From: an uncultured Oscillibacter sp.
Lineage (GTDB): Bacteria; Bacillota; Clostridia; Oscillospirales; Oscillospiraceae
Assembly (NCBI GenBank): GCA_910585165.1
Contig: CAJUBX010000005.1
Coordinates: 1 to 48,292 of the forward strand
Direction of reading: 5' to 3'
Length of the DNA stretch: 48,292 bases
The notes under the pieces are model-generated. The model saw only the letters and a program-made list of their open reading frames with translations. It was not told where the DNA came from and did no database searches. Below are positions 31,023 to 38,785 of the stretch, one piece after another; the stretch's first letter is position 1, and each line of letters opens with the position of its first letter. Position numbers and translations under genes: made by a program.

Positions 31023-32468
31023 ATGGAAAAGGAGCAGCGGTGGAAATCCCTCCGCCTGCGGGGCCTGCGGCAGCGGTGGATTTTCAACTCCATCCTCCCC
31101 ATTGCGGCCCTGCTGGTGCTGGTGGTGGCGCTGTTTTCCGCGGGCATTTCCAATTACTATTACGGCACCATGCAAAAGGGCCTGGAGACCCGGGCCCAGG
31201 CCCTGGCCAACTCCTTCAACGAGTATTTTATGGACAACGGCTTTTCCAGCTATTACCAAAAGGCCGTCCAGTCCGCCGAGAGCTTCGAGGATAAAAACCG
31301 CATCGAGCTCCAGTTCATCGGCTCCAGCGGCCGCATTCAGGTCTCCACCTCCGGCCTGACGGCAGGGACCTATCCGGGCACCGACGACATCCTCCAGGTC
31401 CTCCAGGAGAACAAGACCGCCCCCACCCCCTATCAGGGCCGGGACCTGGAGACGGGAGAGGAGATTCTGGCGGTTTCCTGCCCCCTGACGGTAAACGGCC
31501 GGGTGGTGGGCGTCATGCGGCTGGTGACCTCCCTCCGGGCGGTGGACCGGCAGGTCATGACCGCCGTGCTGGCCATCTTCCTCATCGCCCTTCTCTGCAT
31601 GCTGCTGGTGGTGTTCTCCAACCTTCTTTTCATCAACAACGTGGTGGAGCCTGTGGCGGTGGTGACGGAGGCGGCCAAGCGCATCTCCGCCGGAAGCTAC
31701 GGCGCCCGGATCGAGAACAAGTACTCCGACGAGCTGGGGGAGCTGGTGGACAACATCAACGACATGTCCCTGAAAATCAGCCAGAACGAAAAGATGAAAA
31801 GCGAGTTCATCTCCTCCGTCTCCCACGAGCTGCGCACCCCCCTCACGGCCATCAACGGCTGGGGCGAAACCATTTTGGAAGACGGCCTCACCGACGACCC
31901 CGAGCAGCTCCGCCGGGGCATCCGGGTGATTGTGAACGAGTCCCGCCGCCTTTCCAACATGGTGGAGGAGCTTTTGGAGTTCTCCAAGATGGAGGACGGC
32001 CGCTTCACCCTCCAGATTGAGGACGTGGACCTCCAGGCGGAGCTGGAGGACGCGATTTTCACCTACCAGGAGCTGTTCCGCCAGGACGGCATCGCCCTGG
32101 AGTACCACCCCGGCGACGGGGACCTGCCCCTGATCCGGGGGGACTCGGAGCGGCTGAAGCAGGTGTTCTGCAACGTGCTGGACAACGCCGCCAAACACGG
32201 CGGCGCGGGCCGGCGCATTACGGCCTCCATCACCCAGGAGGGCGGCGCACAGGTGGTCCGGGTCCGGGATTACGGCCCCGGCATTCCGGAGGAGGAGCTG
32301 CCCTTTGTGAAGCAGAAGTTCTATAAGGGCACCTCCCGCGCCCGGGGCAGCGGCATCGGCCTGGCGGTGTGCGACGAGATCATCGGCCTCCACGGCGGCG
32401 TCTTCACCATCGGCAACGCTGACGGCGGCGGCGCGGTGGTGACCATCAAGCTCCCGGTACGGGCCTGA
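31023..32468 (+). CDS. Sensor histidine kinase
   Basis: 481 residues. Two membrane helices (about residues 22-44 and 180-203) flank an extracytoplasmic sensor of about 130 residues. HAMP follows, then HisKA with SVSHELRTPLTAING and the catalytic domain (NVLDNAAKHG, DYGPGIPEEE, GSGIGLAVCDEI). It phosphorylates the upstream regulator. The ATG at 31023 has GGAGG 8 bases upstream; an ATG at 31008 is possible but lacks a site. Unlike BceS kinases, it has a sizeable sensor domain and could detect a ligand itself. Confidence 0.93.
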   Translation: MEKEQRWKSLRLRGLRQRWIFNSILPIAALLVLVVALFSAGISNYYYGTMQKGLETRAQALANSFNEYFMDNGFSSYYQKAVQSAESFEDKNRIELQFIGSSGRIQVSTSGLTAGTYPGTDDILQVLQENKTAPTPYQGRDLETGEEILAVSCPLTVNGRVVGVMRLVTSLRAVDRQVMTAVLAIFLIALLCMLLVVFSNLLFINNVVEPVAVVTEAAKRISAGSYGARIENKYSDELGELVDNINDMSLKISQNEKMKSEFISSVSHELRTPLTAINGWGETILEDGLTDDPEQLRRGIRVIVNESRRLSNMVEELLEFSKMEDGRFTLQIEDVDLQAELEDAIFTYQELFRQDGIALEYHPGDGDLPLIRGDSERLKQVFCNVLDNAAKHGGAGRRITASITQEGGAQVVRVRDYGPGIPEEELPFVKQKFYKGTSRARGSGIGLAVCDEIIGLHGGVFTIGNADGGGAVVTIKLPVRA

Positions 32469-32497
32469 GAATCCGCCCCAAAAGCTCGAACGTCCGT

Positions 32498-32526
32498 TTG
32501 CATTTTGCGGCGCTTTGTGATATACT
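32498..32526 (+). promoter_or_regulatory. Promoter of yqhQ-prmC
   Basis: -35 TTGCAT (32498-32503) and -10 TATACT (32521-32526), spacer 17 bases, extended by TGA. The start is near 32533. Confidence 0.6.
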
Positions 32527-32536
32527 GGGGAAGCGC

Positions 32537-32566
32537 TGATTAAATCAACGTGCGCAGATTTAATCA
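32537..32566. promoter_or_regulatory. Perfect 10-bp inverted repeat in the yqhQ leader
   Basis: TGATTAAATC (32537-32546) and GATTTAATCA (32557-32566) with a 10-base spacer, starting about 4 bases after the predicted transcription start. It could be a protein operator or an RNA hairpin controlling yqhQ. Confidence 0.5.
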
Positions 32567-32602
32567 ATGGTTCCCTAGATCAACGCGAAGAAAGGAACTT
32601 CC

Positions 32603-33577
32603 ATGGCAGAAGAAAACAAATCCCGCGCCTTCCGCACCAGCATCGGCGGCCAGGCGCTTATCGAGGGCATTTTGATGCGGGGCCCGGAGAAGCAGGCCAT
32701 TGTGGTCCGGGACCAGGAGGGGGAACTGGTGGAGAAGGCAGAAACCCTCCGCTTCATCAAGGACCGCTATCCCATCCTGGGGGTCCCCCTGATCCGGGGA
32801 ACCGTGAACTTTTTGGATTCCATGGTGAATGGGGTGAAGGCCCTGATGTACTCCGCCGACTTCTACCCCGAGGAGGAGGCGGCGAAACCCTCTAAATTTG
32901 AGCTGTGGCTGGAAAAGCATCTTCCGGCCAAGAAGCTGGAAAGCGCCGTGGTGGCCCTGGCGGTGACGCTGGGCGTGGGCATGTCCGTATTCCTCTTTAT
33001 GGTCCTGCCCACCCTGCTCACCGGGGGCATTCTCCACTTCTTCCCCGGCTTCCCCCTGTGGGGGCGGAACCTGGCGGAGGGGCTTTTGAAGGTGGTCATT
33101 TTCATGGCCTACCTGATTCTCTGCTCCCGGCAGAAGGACATTTACCGGGTCTTCCAGTACCACGGGGCGGAGCACAAGACCATCTTCTGCTATGAGGCGG
33201 GCCTGCCCCTGACGGTGGAGAACGTCCGCCGCCAGCCCCGGCACCATCCCCGCTGCGGCACAAGCTTTTTGTTCGTGGTCATCTGTGTGTCCATCCTTTT
33301 TTCCAGCATCTTCTTCGGCATCTGGCCCGTCACTAACGCCTGGCTGCGGACGGCGGTGCATCTCCTCCTGCTGCCCCTGGTGGTGGGGGTGACCTATGAG
33401 TTCAACCGCTGGGTCGGGCGGCACGTCCAGGACAGCCGCCTGGCGAAAATCCTGACGGCCCCCGGCCTCTGGATGCAGAATTTTACCACCAACGAGCCGG
33501 ACGACGGCATGATCGAATGCGCCATCCGCTCCCTGGAACTGGTGCTGCCCTCGGAAAAGGGAAAGGACGCGTGGTAG
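32603..33577 (+). CDS. yqhQ: DUF1385 membrane protein (YqhQ-like)
   Basis: 324 residues. The N-terminus has the family motif IGGQALIEGILMRGPEKQAI. Four or so membrane helices follow, with the central YHGAEHKTIFCYE (conserved His/Glu residues suggesting metal binding) and PRHHPRCGTSFL. YqhQ is conserved in Bacillota and linked to membrane-protein or metal metabolism, with no established reaction. It precedes prmC here, separated by a hairpin-rich spacer. Confidence 0.9.
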   Translation: MAEENKSRAFRTSIGGQALIEGILMRGPEKQAIVVRDQEGELVEKAETLRFIKDRYPILGVPLIRGTVNFLDSMVNGVKALMYSADFYPEEEAAKPSKFELWLEKHLPAKKLESAVVALAVTLGVGMSVFLFMVLPTLLTGGILHFFPGFPLWGRNLAEGLLKVVIFMAYLILCSRQKDIYRVFQYHGAEHKTIFCYEAGLPLTVENVRRQPRHHPRCGTSFLFVVICVSILFSSIFFGIWPVTNAWLRTAVHLLLLPLVVGVTYEFNRWVGRHVQDSRLAKILTAPGLWMQNFTTNEPDDGMIECAIRSLELVLPSEKGKDAW

Positions 33578-33584
33578 TCTCAAA

Positions 33585-33718
33585 GGGAGACTTCGTCTCC
33601 CCTCCAGATTCCCTCCGCCGGTCTGCGGACCGCCGCCCCCGGCGGCTATGCCGCAGGGAGAGGCGCTGCTGCGCCGCCAGGATAATGATTGAAATTATTT
33701 CTCCGCCCTGCGGAGAAA
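33585..33718. repeat. Cluster of short hairpins between yqhQ and prmC
   Basis: At least five perfect stems crowd 134 bases: GGGAGAC/GTCTCCC (33585-33601), CGGTC/GACCG (33619-33632), GCCGCC/GGCGGC (33632-33646, competing with GCGGC/GCCGC to 33654), GGCGC/GCGCC (33662-33675) and TTTCTCCGC/GCGGAGAAA (33698-33718). The pattern resembles a REP-like or miniature repeat element. Confidence 0.7.
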
Positions 33719-33733
33719 GCGGGGTGATTTCCC

Positions 33734-34600
33734 TTGGCAATCACGTATAACGACCTCTATCTGGACGTTCGGCGGCAGCTCCGGGAAAGCGGGGTGGAGG
33801 CTGCCACCCTGGAGGCCCGGGAGCTGGTGTGCTTCGGCACCGGAAAAAGCCGGGAGGAGCTTCAGCGGGACAGCCGCCTGTACGCCTCCCCGGAGCGGGA
33901 GGCCCAGGTCCGGCGGCTGGTGGAGCGGCGCATGGCCGGGGAGCCGGTGGCCTATCTCATCGGCGAGTGGGAGTTTTACGGCCTGCCCCTGGACATCTCC
34001 CGGGATGTGCTCATTCCCCGGGCGGACACGGAGGTGCTGGCCGAACAGGCCATCGCCTACATACAAACGCTGGGAGAGTGCCGGGTGCTGGACCTCTGCG
34101 CGGGCAGCGGCTGTGTGGGCCTCGCCATCGCCTCTCAGGTCCCCAGGGCACGGGTGATTCTAGGGGAGCTGAACGACAGCGCCCTGAAAATCTGCCGCCA
34201 GAACATCCGGCGCAGCGGCCTCGCCGGGCGGGTGACGCCCCTCCAGGCGGACGCGCGGGAGAAGCCCCCCCGCTCCCTGGGGGAGTTCCAATGCATCGTC
34301 AGCAACCCGCCCTACATCCCCACGGGGGACATTCCCGGGCTGGACCCCTCCGTCCGGGATTACGAGCCCCATCTGGCCCTGGACGGCGGGGCGGACGGCC
34401 TGGACTTTTACCGCTCCATCAGCGGATATTGGAAGGAGGCCCTGGCCCCCGGCGGGCGGCTCTGCTTTGAGGTGGGTATCGGCCAGGCGGACGCGGTGCT
34501 CCGGCTGATGCGCGGCCAGGGCTTCGGCGACTTGCAGGTAATCAAGGACCACGGCGGCATTCCAAGAGTGGTGCTGGGTTCCCTCTGCCAGGAAATTTAA
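33734..34600 (+). CDS. prmC: Release factor glutamine methyltransferase
   Basis: 288 residues. An N-terminal helical bundle binds the release factor and a Rossmann methyltransferase domain carries DLCAGSGCVGLAIA (SAM loop) and the NPPYIP catalytic motif. It methylates the Gln of the GGQ motif of RF1 and RF2. The start is TTG with GGGGTGA upstream; no ATG lies nearby. In many Bacillota prmC neighbours prfA, but here it follows yqhQ. Confidence 0.95.
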   Translation: MAITYNDLYLDVRRQLRESGVEAATLEARELVCFGTGKSREELQRDSRLYASPEREAQVRRLVERRMAGEPVAYLIGEWEFYGLPLDISRDVLIPRADTEVLAEQAIAYIQTLGECRVLDLCAGSGCVGLAIASQVPRARVILGELNDSALKICRQNIRRSGLAGRVTPLQADAREKPPRSLGEFQCIVSNPPYIPTGDIPGLDPSVRDYEPHLALDGGADGLDFYRSISGYWKEALAPGGRLCFEVGIGQADAVLRLMRGQGFGDLQVIKDHGGIPRVVLGSLCQEI

Positions 34601-34611
34601 GGAGGTACGTC

Positions 34612-34806
34612 ATGGAAAAGAGGCTCTACAAAATCGGCCCGGGAAAAATGGTGGACGGCGTATGCGGCGGCATCGCCCAGTACTTCGGCCTGGACCCCAC
34701 GCTGGTGCGTCCTGCGTGGATTGTCTTCACCGCCATGGGCGGCAGCGGCATCATCGCCTATATCCTCTGCGCCGCCATCTTCCCCCGGGAGCCCGAGGAA
34801 TTTTAA
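34612..34806 (+). CDS. PspC-domain protein
   Basis: 64 residues: KMVDGVCGGIAQYFGLDPTLVRPAW and one membrane helix (FTAMGGSGIIAYILCAAIF). A stand-alone PspC domain, in larger proteins linked to phage-shock envelope stress. TAAGGAGG lies close before the ATG and overlaps the prmC stop. Confidence 0.9.
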   Translation: MEKRLYKIGPGKMVDGVCGGIAQYFGLDPTLVRPAWIVFTAMGGSGIIAYILCAAIFPREPEEF

Positions 34807-34864
34807 ATAACCTGCCAAAGATATTTTATAAACTATTTATATAATAATTCAGGAGGAAACCAGC

Positions 34865-35980
34865 ATGGCAAAGGACAAAGCGCCCCTGCCCACCGCGGCT
34901 CCGGCCTCGGACAAGAAGAAGGCCATCGACAGCGCCATGAGCCAGATTGAGAAGATGTACGGCAAGGGCTCCATCATGCGCCTGGGGGACCGGACGGCTT
35001 TGAATGTGGAGTTCATCCCCACCGGCTCCTTGGCGCTGGATGTGGCGCTTGGCATCGGCGGGCTCCCCAAGGGGCGCATCATCGAGATTTACGGGCCGGA
35101 GTCCTCCGGCAAAACCACTCTGGCCCTCCACGTGGTGGCGGAGGCCCAGAAGCGGGGCGGTGAGGTGGCCTTCGTGGACGCGGAGCACGCCCTGGACCCC
35201 ACCTATGCCCACGCCCTGGGCGTGAAGGTGGAGGACATGCTGATTTCCCAGCCGGACACCGGAGAGCAGGCCCTGGAGATCACCGAGGCCCTGGTCCGCT
35301 CCGGAGCCATCGACGTAATCGTCGTGGACTCGGTGGCCGCCCTGGTGCCCCGGGCGGAGATTGAGGGCGAGATGGGCGACAGCTACGTGGGCCTTCACGC
35401 CCGGCTCATGAGCCAGGCCCTCCGAAAGCTCACCGGAGCCATCGGCAAGACCAACACCATCGTCATCTTCATCAACCAGCTCCGGGAAAAGGTGGGCGTG
35501 ATGTACGGAAACCCCGAGGTCACCACCGGCGGCCGGGCGCTGAAATTCTACGCCTCCGTGCGCATTGACGTGCGCCGCATCGAGGCCATCAAAAACGGCA
35601 GCGAGATCATCGGCAACCGCACCCGGGCCAAGGTGGTGAAAAACAAAATGGCGCCCCCCTTCCGGGAGGCGGAATTCGACATCATGTACGGCGAGGGCAT
35701 CGTCCGGGAGAGCGAGCTCATTGACCTGGGCGTGAAGCTGGACCTGGTGCAGAAGGCGGGCTCCTGGTTCTCCATGGGCGAGACCCGCATCGGCCAGGGC
35801 CGGGAGGCGGCGAAAAAGTACCTCCAGGAAAACCCGGAAATCCGGGACCGGCTGGAGGCGGACATCCGCAAAAACTTCGACAAGCTCATGAGCGGCCAGG
35901 CCCGGGCGGCTGCCAAGGCCGCCGGGCGGGCGGTGGACGTCAGCGCCGACGACTTCGACGACTCCGGCGCGTCCGACTGA
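34865..35980 (+). CDS. recA: Recombinase RecA
   Basis: 371 residues. Walker A GPESSGKTT, Walker B VIVVDSVAAL, NQLREKVGVMYGNPEVTTGG for the L2 region and a C-terminal domain ending in an acidic tail. It forms the ATP-dependent strand-exchange filament and triggers SOS. AGGAGG precedes the ATG. The 58-base upstream gap is very AT-rich (TATAAT at 34840) but shows no LexA box of the GAAC-N4-GTTC type. recX follows after two bases. Confidence 0.98.
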   Translation: MAKDKAPLPTAAPASDKKKAIDSAMSQIEKMYGKGSIMRLGDRTALNVEFIPTGSLALDVALGIGGLPKGRIIEIYGPESSGKTTLALHVVAEAQKRGGEVAFVDAEHALDPTYAHALGVKVEDMLISQPDTGEQALEITEALVRSGAIDVIVVDSVAALVPRAEIEGEMGDSYVGLHARLMSQALRKLTGAIGKTNTIVIFINQLREKVGVMYGNPEVTTGGRALKFYASVRIDVRRIEAIKNGSEIIGNRTRAKVVKNKMAPPFREAEFDIMYGEGIVRESELIDLGVKLDLVQKAGSWFSMGETRIGQGREAAKKYLQENPEIRDRLEADIRKNFDKLMSGQARAAAKAAGRAVDVSADDFDDSGASD

Positions 35981-35982
35981 CC

Positions 35983-36606
35983 ATGCGAATTGAGCGGATT
36001 GAAGCGTCCAGGCATAAGCGGGGCCGCGTCCTGGTCTTCCTGGAGGACGGGTCCTGCCTGAAAATCACGGAGCAGGAGCTGCTGGATTTCGGTCTCCGCT
36101 CCGGGGACTGTCTGGACGGGGAGGCCCTGGAGCGTCTGAAGGCCGCCGCCGGAGTCTCCAACACCCGGGCGGCGGCGGCGGACCTCATCGGCAAGCGGGC
36201 CATGAGCCGCTCTTGCCTGGAGCGCAAGCTCCGGGAGAAAGGGGCCGGCGAGGCGGAGGCCCGCTACGCCGCCGAGTGGCTGGAGGCCATCGGGGCCCTG
36301 AACGACGGGGAATACGCCGCCTCCCTGGTCCGGCATTACTCCGGCCTGGGCTACGGCCCCGCCCGGATACGGGAGAAGCTCTATGAAAAGGGAGTCCCCC
36401 GGGAGCTGTGGGAGGAGGCTCTTGCGGAGCTTCCCGAAGACGGCGCCCAGGCGGACGCGTTTTTGCAGGGCAGGCTCCGGGGCCGGACCCCGGACGAGAA
36501 GGAGAAGCGGCGGCTGACCAACGCCCTTTTGCGCCGGGGCTTTTCCTGGGCCGAGGTCCGGGCCGCCTGGGGGCGGCTGGGAAGCGCGATAGAAGAAGAT
36601 TATTAA
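35983..36606 (+). CDS. recX: Regulatory protein RecX
   Basis: 207 residues made of tandem three-helix repeats: AAADLIGKRAMSRSCLERKL, then AEARYAAEWLEAIGALNDGE and GYGPARIREKLYEKGVPREL. RecX inhibits or tunes RecA filaments. It starts two bases after the recA stop with no strong ribosome site, suggesting translational coupling. It ends 5 bases from the end of the opposing gene. Confidence 0.92.
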   Translation: MRIERIEASRHKRGRVLVFLEDGSCLKITEQELLDFGLRSGDCLDGEALERLKAAAGVSNTRAAAADLIGKRAMSRSCLERKLREKGAGEAEARYAAEWLEAIGALNDGEYAASLVRHYSGLGYGPARIREKLYEKGVPRELWEEALAELPEDGAQADAFLQGRLRGRTPDEKEKRRLTNALLRRGFSWAEVRAAWGRLGSAIEEDY

Positions 36607-36611
36607 ACCGT

Positions 36612-36863
36612 TTATGAAAGCTCTTCCAAAAGTTGCGCCATCATCTGCGCGCCGAACCGCGCGCCGGAGCGGAAGGCCCGTTCCCCCTGCTCCCGGGCCA
36701 GCGCCTCGATGCGGCTTTCCAATTCTTCTGCGTCCGCCCTGTCCAAGCCGTCCAGCCTGCCTTTTACCTGGCGTTCCGCCGTGGTCTGCGGTTCCCGCAA
36801 ACAGCAGGTGGTCCCGTATTGCAGGGGGTCGTCGTGGAAGATAGCGGTTAGAATATCGAACAT
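36612..36863 (-). CDS. Small conserved protein of unknown function (DUF6809-like)
   Basis: 83 residues starting MFDILTAIFHDDPLQYG and ending in RFGAQMMAQLLEEL, with a charged helical middle (LDRADAEELESRIEALAREQ). Such small proteins occur in gut Clostridia; I recall them as DUF6809-like but cannot check. ATG at 36863 with AAGGGTGAG upstream. It is divergent from the xre gene, sharing its 79-base regulatory gap. Confidence 0.7.
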   Translation of the reverse strand: MFDILTAIFHDDPLQYGTTCCLREPQTTAERQVKGRLDGLDRADAEELESRIEALAREQGERAFRSGARFGAQMMAQLLEELS

Positions 36864-36899
36864 GTACAACTCACCCTTCTTATAGTTTACTTTTTGTAG

Positions 36900-36915
36900 A
36901 TTCTATGATATTCTA
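36900..36915. repeat. ATTCTA direct repeat between divergent genes
   Basis: ATTCTA at 36900-36905 and 36910-36915, exactly 10 bp apart and within the -10 region of the leftward promoter. The same stretch also forms GTAGA/TCTAC arms. It is a plausible binding site for the adjacent XRE regulator. Confidence 0.5.
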
Positions 36916-36933
36916 CTAATCGTAAAATGTCAA
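36905..36933 (-). promoter_or_regulatory. Promoter of the small DUF6809-like gene
   Basis: Minus-strand -35 TTGACA (36928-36933) and -10 TATCAT (36905-36910), spacer 17 bases, overlapping the ATTCTA repeats. Confidence 0.65.
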
Positions 36934-36942
36934 GAGGTTTTT

Positions 36943-37194
36943 ATGCGAAAAACAATTTTATTTTCCCAGCGTGTTTCTCTTCTGCGCAAACAGTCCGGCC
37001 TCAGCCAAAAACAACTGGGAGAGAGCATCGGCGTTTCCAATAAAGCGATTTGTACAATGGAAAATGGGACACGGGAAACAACATTTGAAAAGCTGGTGCG
37101 ATTGGCGGAATTTTTCCATGTCTCCACCGACTACCTTTTGGGCATTACCGACGATCCCACATGGCGGGGAGCCCCGCCGGAGGAGGAGCCATGA
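36943..37194 (+). CDS. XRE-family transcriptional regulator
   Basis: 83 residues. The helix-turn-helix covers residues 9-63: RVSLLRKQSGLSQKQLGESI, VSNKAICTMENGTRETT, LVRLAEFFHVSTDYLLGITD. There is no effector domain. AAGAGG precedes the ATG. The stop overlaps the rimO start by ATGA, so the regulator is translationally coupled to a tRNA/ribosome-modification and lipid gene chain, an unusual arrangement. Its base composition in the first half is more AT-rich than its neighbours. Confidence 0.9.
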   Translation: MRKTILFSQRVSLLRKQSGLSQKQLGESIGVSNKAICTMENGTRETTFEKLVRLAEFFHVSTDYLLGITDDPTWRGAPPEEEP

Positions 37195-38513
37195 CCTATA
37201 AAATATCCTTCACCTCCCTTGGCTGCGCCAAGAACCAGGTGAACTGCGAACAGATGATGTCCCTGGTCCGGTCGGCGGGCCATGAGATTGTGCCGGACCC
37301 TGCCGGGGCCGACGTGGCGGTGGTGAACACCTGCGGCTTTTTGGCCTCCGCCTGCGAGGAGGCCATCGGCCATATCCTGGACCTGGCGGAGCTGAAACGG
37401 GCCGGGCAGCTGAAAAAAATCCTGGTCACCGGGTGCATGGCCCAGCGCTATAAGGAAGACGTGCTGGAGGAGCTGCCGGAGATTGACGGCGTCCTTGGCA
37501 CCGGGAGCTACGGCGAGATTGCCGCCGCCGTTGCCGGGGTGATGGAGGGGGGCCTCCGGCCCTGCTGCCTGGGGAACATCCACACCGCCCCCCAGAACGG
37601 CCCCCGCATCCTCTCCACGCCCCCCTGGTACGCCTACCTCCGCATCGCCGAGGGCTGCGACAACCACTGCGCCTACTGCGTCATCCCCTCCCTCCGGGGC
37701 CGCTACCGCAGCCGTCCCATGGGGGAGCTGCTGGACGAGGCGGCGGAGCTCAGCGCCGCCGGGGTGAAGGAGCTTTTGGTGATTGCCCAGGACATCACCC
37801 GCTACGGCACGGATTTGACGGGGAAGCACCAGCTGGCCGCCCTGCTCCGGGATCTGTGCAGGCTGGATTTCCACTGGATCCGCCTCCACTACCTCTACCC
37901 CGACGAGATTACGGAGGAGCTCATCGAGACGATTGCCTCGGAGCCGAAAATCCTGCCCTATCTGGATATTCCCATCCAGCATTGCAATGACGGCATTTTA
38001 AAGGCCATGAACCGCCGGGACACCAAGGAGTCCATCCGCTCCCTGTTCCGCGCCCTCCGGGCCCGGATTCCCGGCCTGGTCCTGCGGACCAGCCTGATTG
38101 CCGGGCTTCCCGGCGAGGGGGAGGCGGAGTTCGAGGAGCTCTGCGAATTCCTCCGGGAGCAGAAGATTGAGCGGGCCGGGGTCTTCCCCTTCTCCCCGGA
38201 GGAGGGAACCCGGGCGGCGAAGATGGACCACCCCGGCGGGGAGGAAGCCGCCCGCCGGGCGGAAATCGCCGTGGACGTGCAGTCGGATATCATCGACGCG
38301 TACAACGAATCCATCCTGGGGGAAGAGCGGGAGGTCCTGTGCGAGGGTTTCGACGGCCAGGCCCAGCTCTTTTTCGGCAGGAGCTACGCCGAGTCCCCGG
38401 AGATTGACGGGCGCATCTGGTTCTCCGCCGGGGAGGAGCCGGAGCCGGGGGACTTCGTCACCGTCCGCCTCACCGGGGTGATGGACGGCGAGCTCACTGG
38501 GGAGCGGGTATGA
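37191..38513 (+). CDS. rimO: Ribosomal protein S12 methylthiotransferase
   Basis: 440 residues. The N-terminal UPF0004 domain supplies three cysteines (SLGCAKNQ, VVNTCGFL, VTGCMAQ). The radical-SAM core has GCDNHCAYCVIPSLRG with the CxxxCxxC cluster, and a TRAM domain follows at the C-terminus. It adds a methylthio group to Asp of ribosomal protein S12. The ATG at 37191 lies after GGAGGAGG; the longer frame inside the xre gene is rejected. ATGA overlaps at both ends tie it to its neighbours. Confidence 0.95.
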   Translation: MTYKISFTSLGCAKNQVNCEQMMSLVRSAGHEIVPDPAGADVAVVNTCGFLASACEEAIGHILDLAELKRAGQLKKILVTGCMAQRYKEDVLEELPEIDGVLGTGSYGEIAAAVAGVMEGGLRPCCLGNIHTAPQNGPRILSTPPWYAYLRIAEGCDNHCAYCVIPSLRGRYRSRPMGELLDEAAELSAAGVKELLVIAQDITRYGTDLTGKHQLAALLRDLCRLDFHWIRLHYLYPDEITEELIETIASEPKILPYLDIPIQHCNDGILKAMNRRDTKESIRSLFRALRARIPGLVLRTSLIAGLPGEGEAEFEELCEFLREQKIERAGVFPFSPEEGTRAAKMDHPGGEEAARRAEIAVDVQSDIIDAYNESILGEEREVLCEGFDGQAQLFFGRSYAESPEIDGRIWFSAGEEPEPGDFVTVRLTGVMDGELTGERV

Positions 38514-38785
38514 AAAGCCCGCTGACGGAAATTCCCGGCGTGGGAGACCGCATTGCCGCCGTTATGGAGGCCCTGGGCGTCCGGGCGGTTTCGGACCTCC
38601 GGGGCCGGGACCCGGAGGAGCTGTATTTAAAGGAGTGCCTGATGAAGGGCCGCCGGGAGGACCGCTGCGCCCTGTATGTCTGGCGGGCGGCGGTGTACTA
38701 TGCGGACCACCAGGAGCGGGACCCGGCGAAGCTGAACTGGTGGTACTGGAAGGACAAAGCCTATCCGGAGAAGGAGGACCTATGA
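38510..38785 (+). CDS. Helix-hairpin-helix protein (Cdd1-like)
   Basis: 91 residues. LTEIPGVGDRIAAVMEALGV is a helix-hairpin-helix; LYVWRAAVYYADHQERDPAK and the WWYWKD tail recall the small Cdd1/'pathogenicity locus' family. A nucleic-acid contact is likely, function unknown. It overlaps rimO and pgsA by 4 bases each. Confidence 0.8.
   Translation: MKSPLTEIPGVGDRIAAVMEALGVRAVSDLRGRDPEELYLKECLMKGRREDRCALYVWRAAVYYADHQERDPAKLNWWYWKDKAYPEKEDL

Noticed and set aside
30963..32567. 534-codon open frame on the minus strand
   Set aside because: Antisense to the histidine kinase, with no family motif or ribosome binding site.
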